Both the position numbers and the translations under genes were made by a program. The notes below the pieces were generated by a model. That model searched no databases and was not told the DNA's origin. It saw nothing but the letters and a program-made list of their open reading frames with translations. Positions 32,884-41,937 of a DNA stretch of 64,000 nucleotides are shown piece after piece. The stretch is from Eubacterium sp. Its GTDB lineage: Bacteria > Bacillota > Clostridia > Peptostreptococcales > Anaerovoracaceae. The stretch covers positions 62,001 to 126,000 of the forward strand of contig JAFWHX010000005.1 in NCBI GenBank assembly GCA_017533915.1, in the 5' to 3' direction. Positions within the stretch are counted from its first letter, which is position 1; every line of letters begins with the position of its first letter.

Positions 32884-35703
32884 ATGAAGCTGAAATTCAG
32901 GAGATTGGTATCACTTACTGCGGCGTTTTTGCTTGCAGCGTGCACAGTCATGCCAGGCTCAGTCATGGCGGAGAGTAAAAGCGAGCATGCTCGCGCTGGT
33001 GAGGGCAGCGCGGATGCTTCGCAGGCGGCTGCAGAAAGTACGATAAATGAGATCGCGGAGCAGTTCGCGGATCCGGATAATGTCCTGTTTGACTATACGA
33101 CTGAAGCTGGGAAGAGAAAGGCTCTTAAACTGGCGGAAGCTGAGAACTATCCTGAGCAGTTCGACCTCTCCGGGAAGTTCCTGGAAGACGGAGACGAGAC
33201 TTCATATATAACTCCGGTCAAATTTCAGAATCCATGGGGGAACTGCTGGATATTCGCAGCTGTAGCGGCGGCAGAATCAAGTATACTCGGAGACGAAGAA
33301 CTACGTGGAGATTTTGTTGCTGATATACGCAAGACAGACGACCCGTCAAAGGTCCAGATGGATCTGTCGGAGAAGCAGCTGACTTACTTTGCGATGACAG
33401 CGCTGAACGATCCGGGAAATCCGCAGAACGGGGAGGGAAACGTTCCTATCAACCCTGAAGACGACCCCGTCAAAGAAGCATATGACATAGGAGGTTTTGC
33501 TCCGACAGCATCGGAAGTGATGGCGTCAGGAGTAGGCCCGGTGCTTGAGAGCGAGAATCCGCTGTTTAAGTATCATGGGAAGAAAGGCACGATCCAGAAG
33601 CAGTGGATCGGCGACAGATATGATAAATACTGCTACAGTGAGGACGATGATTGGGCGATAGACGAGTCACTCAGATTCTCCAGCTCTTTTACGCTCGGTG
33701 AATCGTACAAGGTGCCTTCTCCGGCGACGATCATACACGAAGATATGGATGATATCTATGAATTCAATCCGGCAGGTATCACGGCGATGAAGGCGGAGCT
33801 TTTAAAGAAGCGTGCAATCGAGATAGGTTATCATGACGATACATTCAACCCGGCAACTGCAGAGTGCGGCAACTACATCAGCGGAAACTGGGCACAGTAC
33901 ACGTTCGAGACTGAGGGTGCGGGGCATGCTGTTACAGTAGTCGGATGGGATGACAACTATCCGAGGGAGAACTTCAGACATAAGTCTCTCGATCCTGAGT
34001 ATTACACTGAAGAGGATACGATGCCTCCTGCAGACATGTTCCCTGACGGGCAGCACCCGGGAAGGACTGACGGCGGGAACGGAGCATGGCTGGTCAAAAA
34101 CAGCTGGGGCTCCGGCGAAGAGAAATTCCCTGACAAAGGCGAAGGCGTGTGGGGCATCAAAGACAAAGAGACAGGGAAGAGCACAGGATATTTCTGGCTC
34201 TCATATTATGATAAGAGCATCGACACACCTGAGTCGCTCGACTTCCAGACCAACGAAAAAGGAACGGCAGACTACACTGATGTAATAGATCAGCACGACT
34301 ACTCGCCGATAAAGGACTACATGGCGGCGCATGTATCCAATGAAGTCAGGATGGCGAACATCTTTACTGCGGGGGTTTGTGAGGATCTTAAGGAAGTAAG
34401 CTGCGACACAGCGTACCCGGATACAGAAGTAACATACGATGTGTATCTGCTTGCAGGCAACAGGTACGAGTCTCCGACGGATGGACTTCACGTTGCGTCA
34501 GTAACGCAGAAGTATCAGTACGCAGGCTTCCACAAGGCAAAGCTTCCTGAGAAGGTAAGGGTGATGCGCGGCCAGCAGTACTCTATCGTCGTGACTCAGA
34601 AAGTACCGGATGAAAAGAGTGGGACGTCGTACGCTGTAAGTCTCAAGCTCTCTACCGGAAATACGATCGTCAACGAAGGCGAGAGCCTGCTCGGAACTGG
34701 AGACGTGTGGACAGACTTATCTGACAAAGACCTCCAGGAAAGTCTTACTGAGCTGGTACTGGATGATTCCAAAGGAGCTACGAATTTTGATAATTTTGCG
34801 ATAAAAGGCTATGCGGAAGAAATGCCGGATGTGGTTCTGGTAGGAGACTATTCCGGAGACCTAACACCTCTTCCTGATGAAGACGGTTCGCAGGCAGTCG
34901 CCTTCTTTATCGCATGGATCACAGACAATACAGGCAGCGACGCATATGACGGCGTGGTGCCTGAGTGGAAGATAGCTGAAGGCGGCGAAGATATTCTGGA
35001 CATTAAGGACGGCCGTGATCCGACGAGGAAGACCGTGATGTGCAAAAAATTCGGCTGGACATATTTAACAGTTAGCGCTGAAGGTATCGGAACGCACGTG
35101 TTTTCGATAAAGCCGGGGCTGTTCATTCAGGATATGACCGATATCACCACGGGAAAGAACTATATCGTGGCTAAGCTGGCGAATACCGACCAGCCGGGCA
35201 TCGGCGGCTATGAAGTGTATTACAGGAAGAAAGGTGCGAAATCATGGAAAGTGATGGAAGTTGCCGCTCCGAAAGACAGTATAAAGATAACCGGCCTTAA
35301 GGCAGGGCAGAAATATGAGATCTACGCCCGCATGTTCGTCGATTCACCATACGGAAGATACTACAGCTTCGACACGATGACAAAGACGGTGGAAGTCGGC
35401 CTTAAGAACACGCTCAAAGCGAAAGGAAAGGCTGCGTCAGTGTCATTTAATAAGCTCAAGAAAAAGGACCAGACGGTAAAGCGCGCCAAGGTCATCAAAG
35501 TCACCGGCGCCAAAGGCAAGGTGACCTATGCCAAGACGAGCGGCATCAAAAAGATCACGATAAATAAAAAGACCGGAGACGTCACGGTGAAGAAGGGTCT
35601 GAAGAAAGGCACCTACAAGATCAAAGTAAATGTAAAAGCCGCGGGCAGCGGGAATTACGCTTCCGCGACAAAGAAAGTGACAGTGAAGATCACAGTCAAA
35701 TAA
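32884..35703 (+). CDS. Secreted papain-like (C1A) cysteine protease with lectin-like, fn3 and lysine-rich domains
   Basis: The ATG at 32884 follows GGAGG. The product has 939 residues with a Sec signal peptide (about residues 1-28). The protease core has FQNPWGNCWIFA (oxyanion Gln115, nucleophile Cys121), GHAVTVVGWDD (His348) and VKNSWGS (Asn406), so the catalytic set is complete. An insertion-rich region after the Cys and a lectin-like domain (about 470-640) follow, as in clostridial surface C1A proteases. An fn3 domain (YEVYYRKKGAKSW) and the lysine-rich module (KVTYAKTSG, INKKTGDVTVKKGLKKGTYK) end the protein. It probably degrades host or community proteins at the cell surface. It shares orientation and domain design with its two neighbours. 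Confidence 0.9.
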   Translation: MKLKFRRLVSLTAAFLLAACTVMPGSVMAESKSEHARAGEGSADASQAAAESTINEIAEQFADPDNVLFDYTTEAGKRKALKLAEAENYPEQFDLSGKFLEDGDETSYITPVKFQNPWGNCWIFAAVAAAESSILGDEELRGDFVADIRKTDDPSKVQMDLSEKQLTYFAMTALNDPGNPQNGEGNVPINPEDDPVKEAYDIGGFAPTASEVMASGVGPVLESENPLFKYHGKKGTIQKQWIGDRYDKYCYSEDDDWAIDESLRFSSSFTLGESYKVPSPATIIHEDMDDIYEFNPAGITAMKAELLKKRAIEIGYHDDTFNPATAECGNYISGNWAQYTFETEGAGHAVTVVGWDDNYPRENFRHKSLDPEYYTEEDTMPPADMFPDGQHPGRTDGGNGAWLVKNSWGSGEEKFPDKGEGVWGIKDKETGKSTGYFWLSYYDKSIDTPESLDFQTNEKGTADYTDVIDQHDYSPIKDYMAAHVSNEVRMANIFTAGVCEDLKEVSCDTAYPDTEVTYDVYLLAGNRYESPTDGLHVASVTQKYQYAGFHKAKLPEKVRVMRGQQYSIVVTQKVPDEKSGTSYAVSLKLSTGNTIVNEGESLLGTGDVWTDLSDKDLQESLTELVLDDSKGATNFDNFAIKGYAEEMPDVVLVGDYSGDLTPLPDEDGSQAVAFFIAWITDNTGSDAYDGVVPEWKIAEGGEDILDIKDGRDPTRKTVMCKKFGWTYLTVSAEGIGTHVFSIKPGLFIQDMTDITTGKNYIVAKLANTDQPGIGGYEVYYRKKGAKSWKVMEVAAPKDSIKITGLKAGQKYEIYARMFVDSPYGRYYSFDTMTKTVEVGLKNTLKAKGKAASVSFNKLKKKDQTVKRAKVIKVTGAKGKVTYAKTSGIKKITINKKTGDVTVKKGLKKGTYKIKVNVKAAGSGNYASATKKVTVKITVK

Positions 35704-35732
35704 CACAATATAAAGACGCTCAAAACTCTAAG

Positions 35733-35860
35733 AGAATGTAAAGACGTCTAGGCCTCGAGACAATACAAAGAAATCCAGAGTACCAAGACAATACAAAGAC
35801 GTCTGGACCTCGAGGCAATACAAAGAAATCCAGAGTACCGAGACAATACAAAGACGTTCA
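35733..35860 (+). repeat. 28-bp tandem repeat after the papain-like protease gene
   Basis: CAATACAAAG occurs at 35761, 35789, 35816 and 35844 (28, 27 and 28 bp), with alternating GACGTCTGGACC and AAATCCAGAGTACC flanks; a degenerate copy lies before them. Confidence 0.8.
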
Positions 35861-35866
35861 GACCAC

Positions 35867-35908
35867 GATCTTCCAATCCGGAACAGATGCAGATTGGAGG
35901 ATCTTTTA
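35867..35908 (+). terminator. Rho-independent terminator
   Basis: GATCTTCCAATC (35867-35878) pairs with GATTGGAGGATC (35892-35903), one G-T wobble, followed by TTTTATT. The loop starts CCGGAACAGAT, a word also present in hairpins near 59580 and 61770. Confidence 0.8.
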
Positions 35909-35928
35909 TTGTCAAAAGGTATCCCTTG

Positions 35929-36050
35929 TTATCAAATGGATCCTATATTGCAAAAAATGATTCCTGTTATCAATAGGGATCATTTATTGCCAAAAGAATT
36001 CCTGTTATCAATAAAGACCCTTTATTGCCAAAAAGGGAGTCCTGGTTGTA
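35929..36050 (+). repeat. 38-bp degenerate tandem repeat
   Basis: TTATCAA occurs at 35929, 35967 and 36005, each followed by an A/T-rich stretch with TATTGCNAAAA, a 38-bp period; a weaker fourth copy follows. Confidence 0.7.
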
Positions 36051-36203
36051 AAGCAGGATTTCTTGTTGTCATAAAGGATTTCTTGTTGTATAAAAGAACC
36101 GCCTGAGATTCGCGACTGGTATTTACGATGAAATATAATTGTGATCAGCGATTATTCATCCAAAATGATCATTCAGCCATCTGCGAAACCATGAAACCCC
36201 TCG

Positions 36204-36836
36204 ATTCCGTCTACAAAACTCAGAAAACCATTAAAAGTGATATCACTTTGCGCACTTTTTTGCATTCTGTAGACAGAAACGGTAGGAAACCTCCTGATTC
36301 CGTCTACAAAACCTAAAAAAACATCAAAAGTGATATCATTTTGCGCACTTTTTTGCATTCTGTAGACAGAAATAGTAGCAAATCCCCTAATTCCGTCTAC
36401 AAAACCTAGAAAACTATCAAAAGTGATATCATTTTGTGCACTTTTTCGCATTCTGTAGACGGAAACGGTAAGAAACCCCCTGATTCCGTCTACAGAACTC
36501 AGAATACTATCAAAAGTGATATCACTTTGCGTACTTTTTTGCATTCTGTAGACGGAATCTGCTTACAGGAATGGATCCTGTAGAAAAAAGAGCAAGTTTT
36601 TGATAAAAAGTGTAATAAAACAGGGAATTCCTAAGCATTTTTCTACGGAAACGGCCTCTGGGAGTGGATCTCGTAGAAAAAAGAACAAGTTTTTGATGAA
36701 AAGTGTAACAAAACGGGCAACTCCAGTGATTTTTTCTACGGAAACGGCCTTTGGGAGTGGATCTCGTAGAAAAATGAGCAAGTTTTTGATGAAAAGTGTA
36801 ACAAAACGGGCAACTCTGGTGATTTTTTCTACGAGA
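36204..36836 (-). repeat. 93-bp composite array 2: four B units then three A units on the plus strand (inverted)
   Basis: TTCCGTCTAC starts at 36205, 36298, 36391 and 36484 (type B, 93-bp period), then CGTAGAAAAA-type units start near 36575, 36668 and 36761 (type A). B cores read AAAGTGATATCACTTT. Read on the minus strand the order is A3-B4, matching array 1. The A/B junction is 92 bp when measured at the CGGAA end, as in array 1. It lies between the papain-like protease and subtilase genes. Confidence 0.95.
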
Positions 36837-36902
36837 ACTATAATGGAATGAACACTCGCAAACTCGGGGTGAGTGCTGGAATGGAAACCTTCACAAACTC
36901 CA

Positions 36903-37042
36903 GGCTGGTGCTGGAACAGGTACCACTGAAAACTCCAGGCTGGTGCTGGAACAGGTACCACTGAAAACTCCGGGCTGGTGCTGGAACAGGTACCACTGAA
37001 AACTCCGGGCTGGTGCTAGAACAGGCACCGCTGCGAATTGTT
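36903..37042 (+). repeat. 35-bp tandem repeat (four copies) before the subtilase gene
   Basis: GGCTGGTGCTGGAACAGG starts at 36903, 36938, 36973 and 37008, a period of 35 bp, with a degenerate copy upstream. The period does not keep a frame. Confidence 0.9.
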
Positions 37043-37178
37043 GGTCGGTGACAGAATACGCTGCGACTAAAATAATCTTATTTTTAATGTTATTGATGTG
37101 GATGAGTGTTATTATTAAAAAAGTAAATATTTGTATTTGAATTTGGAATGGAATCATTTGCATTCCGAGGAGAAGCAT

Positions 37179-40100
37179 ATGATGATAAGAGATTTAATTA
37201 GAAAGGCCGCTGTGCTGGCGGTCTCAGCGGTGATGATGTTCACGATGACGCCGGCAGCAGTATTCGGTGAGGCGGGGGGTCAGGCCGGGAATGCTGAAGC
37301 ACCTGTCACATCGGGGGGTCAGGCCAGGAATGCTGAAGCGCCTGCCGCATCTGTGGATCAGGTCAGGAATGCTGAAGCGCCTGCCGCATCTATGGATCAG
37401 GCCGGAAATGCTGAAGCACCTGTCACATCGGGAGATCAGGCTGGATGCGGGGAGCAGATCGTGCTGGAGGATGGCACATTCGTGCCAGGCGAAGTGGTTG
37501 TTTTGTTCAAGGCGGGCTCCGTTAAAGATAAGAAGATGTCGCTTGACGCAGCGATGGATCTTGAAAATGTGGACAAGGGCTTCGGGTGCACAATGGAGGC
37601 AGCCAATGAAGAGAATGAAGCTGCAGAGGACGCGAAGTCTGAAGTGAAGATCCTTAAAGAGAGCCTTGGAGATGATTTTGAGATCTTAGATTCGATTGCT
37701 TTCAGCGACGACCTCATCATGAGCCTCGTGAGATCCGATAAATACGAGACAGAGGTTTTGATAGAGAAACTGTCGGACAACAAAAATATCGAGTCGGCCG
37801 AGCCAAACTGGTACACCGAGGAAAAGAGCACATACTCGCTTGATGACATGCTCGCGAAATATGCTTACCACACGAACTCGCCAAAGGATTCAAACGAGAG
37901 CGGCGATGATGCCTCTACAAGAGGCGCTGACCTGGAGGAGACAATTTCGACGAGAGCCGGGAGCGTGACTGATTTCAAAGACGGTAAAAGCGGGGATGAG
38001 ATCGTGGTTGCCGTAAATGATTCCGGCATCAATTACAACCATGAAGATCTGAAGAATATGCTTTGGACGAACCCGGGAGATATTGGACTTGACGGAGAGC
38101 ACGGATTTAATTTTGATGATAATATGACGGACGTCATGGACACGCTTGGCCATGGGACGCACGTGTCAGGAATAATAGCGGCAGAGGCCAATAATGGCAA
38201 GGGCGTGGCAGGAGTCGCATCGGGCGTTAACGTTAAGATCATGATGTGTGCGACGAATACAGCTCAGGAGGAACCGCCTGATATTACTTCCCTATACAGA
38301 AGAAGCGGCGCTATGTATTATGCGCTCAAGGCAAAGCAGCGCGGGGTAAATGTAGTCGCAATAAACAATTCATGGGGATCACCTGGGCCAAGCTACTCGT
38401 ATAACAAGATATTGAACACGCTTGGCGAAGCGGGGATCATGAATTTTGTCGCTGCATCTAATGACGCTTTGGATATAGATAAGATCAATTATTGCCCGCC
38501 GGGTGGAAGCAGCCCGTACACTGTAGTTGTTGGTTCGTCAAATATCGACGGGGTGCCGTCCGGGTTCAGTGATTACGGGAAAAGCAACGTGGATCTGTTT
38601 GCGCCGGGGCACAGCATTTTGTCGACCGTCTGCTACAGCTCATATTTCCCGAATCTCTACACGGAGGCAGAAAGGGCTGAGAATACAGAGTATTACGGAC
38701 AGTTCAGCAGTGAGACCAGTGTGGGCAGCGAAGTCGTCCCTGAGCTCGGCATGAAAGAGGTGGTGCCGGATACTCACGGTGAGGGCGTGAAGCAATTTGG
38801 GGCGGCGAAGTTCTTTGTGCAGGACAGCAATTTTGACCCGGACGATGAAGGCGAGCAGGACCCGGACGATGACGGTGAGCAGGACCCTGATGGTGACGGC
38901 GAGCAAAATCCGGACGGTGACGGCGAGCAAAATCCAGACGGTGACGGTGAGCAAAACCCTGATGATGACGGCGAGCAGGATCCGGACGATGAAGAAGAGC
39001 AGCCTGACCTCCCTGAGGCGACATGCGATGTCAGCGTAGTGGAGAACAGGTTCTTTACAGATAACTATGGAGCCGGATCATCTGCTAAGCCGGCGTCCCT
39101 GAAAGTGACAGTGAACAACGCCAAAGTCGGCGAGAGCTATTTCGTTTACTTCCCATATGCGAAGAACCACGAGACGACAGGATACGACAACACCAGATAT
39201 TCGGTCACGATGATCAAGCAGAGCAAGGAGGATGAATTCTCGGCAAATGTTTATGGCTGTGAGATCGTGAAGCATGATAAAAACGGAACTGTATACTGCG
39301 AAGCAGTCGACGGTGATTTTAGTGAAAGCGATCCTGGATCCGACGCGGAAGTCGTTCACATGACAGGTCTGTCAAGCCATGGTGATAACCACTGCATTCT
39401 GAGCTGGGATGAAGTGGATCCTGAAAAGACAGACATAGTCGAGACCGGCATCGGCGTGAGCTTTACTGTATTCAAGGGGAAAGACATAAAGACACCGGAA
39501 GAGGAAGAGTTTATCAAGGGGGCACATCCGGTAACCCTGTATTTTGATTCGATCGCAGTTTCAGAGCCTGTTACAGAAGAAGGAAAGACACCGGAGGATG
39601 TATTCCCGGCCGACTCTTCATATGACCTGATGTCAGGAACGTCAATGGCTACACCGGCTGCGACGGGAGCATATGCGGTACTCTGCGCGCTCGAGCCGAA
39701 AGAGGAAAGTCAGACTGAAAAAGAATATGTGCTGGGACAACGCGCCAGATTCTTCTCACTGGTCACAAGGAGGGATGAGCTGAAGGATCTCTGCTCGACA
39801 GGTGGATACATCGACCTGTCAAAGATAAAAGAAGAGTCAGTGAAGTCTTCGATAACTGAAGCGGTCTGCGACGTTGACAAAGGAACGCTTACGCTTCACG
39901 GTACAGGATTCTCAGACGATCTCATGCTCTACAAGAAGAGCCTGGCGGAAGGACTCACAGAAGTAGGCGTCCATATCCGAGAAGATGACAGAATCAGTAT
40001 CCGAGGAGATGCCTCAGGAGCAGGCATCGATGTCAGGGCGGAAGACGCCTCGGGAGCAGGCATCGATGTCAGGGCGGAAGACGCCTCGGGAGACGGCATC

Positions 40101-41714
40101 GATATCCGGGAAGAGGCCAGAGAGATTTTAATAGATAAAGATAGGATAAGTGTCGCGGCTGACGGGAAGTCACTCACGATAAGTGACGCCTGGGATCTGT
40201 TCGGAACATATACTCGGTTCATCCTGAAGGATGCAGGAGGAGTGAGGGCGAATGGTTCGTTCTTCATCGTGAGGGGGCAGAAAGAGCCCGAGCTCGTGCT
40301 CTCAGAGGAGCATAAAGAGACTGTCGATGACAGCACGCTTCCACCTAAGTATCTGTTCACTGATAAGGATGGCAAAGACCTCTATGCGTATCAGCTTTGC
40401 TCATACGATCTGTTTGCGGACACAGCAGGTGAGCTGTTTAAATATGACGGGAACAAATTCATAGAGTACCAGGGGACGAAGCTCGGCGACGCAATGTTCG
40501 ACTACTTTGAGAATAATCTGGGATACAACAGACATGAGATCACGCGCGGCCTTGAGGTCACTCCGAAGGTCGTAAGGCAGCCGATCACAGATGGCAAGAC
40601 ACTGTACACATTCGTCGATACTTCATATAGTCCGCGTGATGATGCAGAAGAAGAGGACATTGAAACGAACTCGTACCTGGCGGCGATGGACTTTACGGCA
40701 GATAAGCCTGCATGGCAGTTCAAGAAGATCAGCCCGCTTGCTGATTCGCTTGAAGAGTATAGTGAGGTTAGAGAAGACAAGATAGCCTTCTGTATGCTGA
40801 AGGATAAGATCTATGCCTTTGGTGCTGCTGTCGAAGCTGGTGAAGGGGATGACGAGCGGAGCTTCACTTTCGCGTTTGCGTTTGACCCGAAGACTGGTGA
40901 GTGGAACCGTCTGGATGATCTCCCAGACGCTTCACTGAGCAGCGCGAGCGCTTTTGTAAAGGATGACAAGATATATCTGATGTTCGGCTCAGATGCGGAT
41001 ACGGTGGTGAATAAGAACGTCTACACTTTCGACGGAAAGGCATGGGTGAAGGATGGCACGATACCGTTCATCGGAAGGTTAGCCACAGATGATTCACCGA
41101 ACGATCCTGCGGCAGCTCCGGTAAAAGACGGGATAATCATATTCAACTATTCTGCGCAGGGCGCCGGGAACGTGTATCTGTACAACACTGCTTCGCACAG
41201 ATGTGAACCGCTGTACTATACTATCGACGGCGGACTGTCTGATGCTTTGTACACAGAATCGTCGGAATCCGCAGTTGAGACGAGAGACGGACTGTACTTC
41301 ATCAGGCTCATGGAAGACGACGCAGTCATAAAGAGGTTCGATCTCTACAGGATCCCGAAGTCGAGCAAAGCATACCGCCCGACATATAAAGATCCGAATC
41401 CTATGACAGTGAAGGCTTCGGGCAAAACCGTCAAGGCATCGAAGCTAAAGAAGAAGTCAGTAACTGTTAAAGCTGTGACGGTCAAAAAGGCAGAGGGCAA
41501 GGTAACATTCAAGCGTGTTAAGATAAAATGCCCGAAGAAGCTGGCGAAAGCCGCAAAAGCGAAGATCAGTGTCAACAGGAAGACAGGAAAGATCACTCTG
41601 AAGAAAGGCCTTAAGAAAGGGAAATACATTGTTTCTGTGCGTGTGACAGCCGCAGGAAACGACTACTATGATAAGGTGGCCAGGACTGTCAAGGTAAAGA
41701 TCACAGTAAAGTAG
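37179..41714 (+). CDS. Secreted S8 subtilisin-like protease with large insertion, kelch-like and lysine-rich domains
   Basis: The ATG at 37179 follows GAGGAG by six nt. The product has 1511 residues: a signal peptide (to about FGEA), four 13-residue repeats, an I9-like propeptide (VPGEVVVLFKAG to SAEPNWYTEE) and the S8 domain. Catalytic residues are Asp281 (VNDSG), His325 (GHGTHVSG) and Ser822 (SGTSMATP). His and Ser are separated by about 500 residues because about 330 residues, including an Asp/Glu-rich octapeptide repeat and a beta domain, interrupt the loop after VDLFAPGHSILS. The C-terminal half holds 12-residue repeats and kelch-like repeats (YTFDGKAWVKDG). The end is a lysine-rich module (INRKTG-type, LKKGLKKGKY). 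It is likely a surface or secreted protease. Confidence 0.9.
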   Translation: MMIRDLIRKAAVLAVSAVMMFTMTPAAVFGEAGGQAGNAEAPVTSGGQARNAEAPAASVDQVRNAEAPAASMDQAGNAEAPVTSGDQAGCGEQIVLEDGTFVPGEVVVLFKAGSVKDKKMSLDAAMDLENVDKGFGCTMEAANEENEAAEDAKSEVKILKESLGDDFEILDSIAFSDDLIMSLVRSDKYETEVLIEKLSDNKNIESAEPNWYTEEKSTYSLDDMLAKYAYHTNSPKDSNESGDDASTRGADLEETISTRAGSVTDFKDGKSGDEIVVAVNDSGINYNHEDLKNMLWTNPGDIGLDGEHGFNFDDNMTDVMDTLGHGTHVSGIIAAEANNGKGVAGVASGVNVKIMMCATNTAQEEPPDITSLYRRSGAMYYALKAKQRGVNVVAINNSWGSPGPSYSYNKILNTLGEAGIMNFVAASNDALDIDKINYCPPGGSSPYTVVVGSSNIDGVPSGFSDYGKSNVDLFAPGHSILSTVCYSSYFPNLYTEAERAENTEYYGQFSSETSVGSEVVPELGMKEVVPDTHGEGVKQFGAAKFFVQDSNFDPDDEGEQDPDDDGEQDPDGDGEQNPDGDGEQNPDGDGEQNPDDDGEQDPDDEEEQPDLPEATCDVSVVENRFFTDNYGAGSSAKPASLKVTVNNAKVGESYFVYFPYAKNHETTGYDNTRYSVTMIKQSKEDEFSANVYGCEIVKHDKNGTVYCEAVDGDFSESDPGSDAEVVHMTGLSSHGDNHCILSWDEVDPEKTDIVETGIGVSFTVFKGKDIKTPEEEEFIKGAHPVTLYFDSIAVSEPVTEEGKTPEDVFPADSSYDLMSGTSMATPAATGAYAVLCALEPKEESQTEKEYVLGQRARFFSLVTRRDELKDLCSTGGYIDLSKIKEESVKSSITEAVCDVDKGTLTLHGTGFSDDLMLYKKSLAEGLTEVGVHIREDDRISIRGDASGAGIDVRAEDASGAGIDVRAEDASGDGIDIREEAREILIDKDRISVAADGKSLTISDAWDLFGTYTRFILKDAGGVRANGSFFIVRGQKEPELVLSEEHKETVDDSTLPPKYLFTDKDGKDLYAYQLCSYDLFADTAGELFKYDGNKFIEYQGTKLGDAMFDYFENNLGYNRHEITRGLEVTPKVVRQPITDGKTLYTFVDTSYSPRDDAEEEDIETNSYLAAMDFTADKPAWQFKKISPLADSLEEYSEVREDKIAFCMLKDKIYAFGAAVEAGEGDDERSFTFAFAFDPKTGEWNRLDDLPDASLSSASAFVKDDKIYLMFGSDADTVVNKNVYTFDGKAWVKDGTIPFIGRLATDDSPNDPAAAPVKDGIIIFNYSAQGAGNVYLYNTASHRCEPLYYTIDGGLSDALYTESSESAVETRDGLYFIRLMEDDAVIKRFDLYRIPKSSKAYRPTYKDPNPMTVKASGKTVKASKLKKKSVTVKAVTVKKAEGKVTFKRVKIKCPKKLAKAAKAKISVNRKTGKITLKKGLKKGKYIVSVRVTAAGNDYYDKVARTVKVKITVK
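37278..37445 (+). repeat. 39-bp in-frame repeat in the subtilase N-terminus
   Basis: Units start at 37278, 37317, 37356 and 37395, with a partial one at 37434; each codes for about GQAGNAEAPVTSG (13 residues). Confidence 0.9.
38835..39002 (+). repeat. 24-bp in-frame acidic repeat in the subtilase insertion
   Basis: Seven units of 24 bp code for octapeptides of the form DPDDDGEQ/NPDGDGEQ. The spacing of Asp residues suggests calcium binding, which is inference. Confidence 0.9.
40009..40116 (+). repeat. 36-bp in-frame repeat in the subtilase C-terminal half
   Basis: Units start at 40009, 40045 and 40081 and code for DASGAGIDVRAE-like 12-residue repeats. Confidence 0.85.
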
Positions 41715-41800
41715 AACTGCAGTGGAGATCACAGTAAAATAGAGTTGCATTGAAGTTCACAGTGAAATAGAGTTGCAGTGAAGGTCAAAGTGAAATAGAG
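41701..41800 (+). repeat. 28-bp tandem repeats of the subtilase gene end
   Basis: TCACAGTAAA, which covers the last codons, recurs as TCACAGTAAA at 41729, TCACAGTGAA at 41757 and TCAAAGTGAA at 41785, exactly 28 bp apart and beyond the stop codon. Confidence 0.85.
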
Positions 41801-41827
41801 ATGCGTTGAAAAGACTTGAAGCGGGAT

Positions 41828-41869
41828 GGGCGCCCGCCGGCATGGTGCCGGCAGGCGCCCGTCCTTTTT
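41828..41869 (+). terminator. Strong Rho-independent terminator
   Basis: GGGCGCCCGCCGGC, loop ATGGT and GCCGGCAGGCGCCC form a stem of about 14 bp with one mismatch, followed closely by TTTTT (41865-41869). Confidence 0.9.
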
Positions 41870-41937
41870 GTATTTTTTCATTTTAATTTCATTATGGAAT
41901 CGTATAATAAATTATCTATAATGTAAATGAGGCGGAT

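Noticed and set aside
36563..36961. 132-residue minus-strand protein across array 2 A units
   Set aside because: It combines the A units with the 35-bp minisatellite and has no start signal or family match.
38640..39039. Repetitive proteins in other frames over the acidic octapeptide region
   Set aside because: They are shadow readings of the 24-bp repeat within the subtilase gene.
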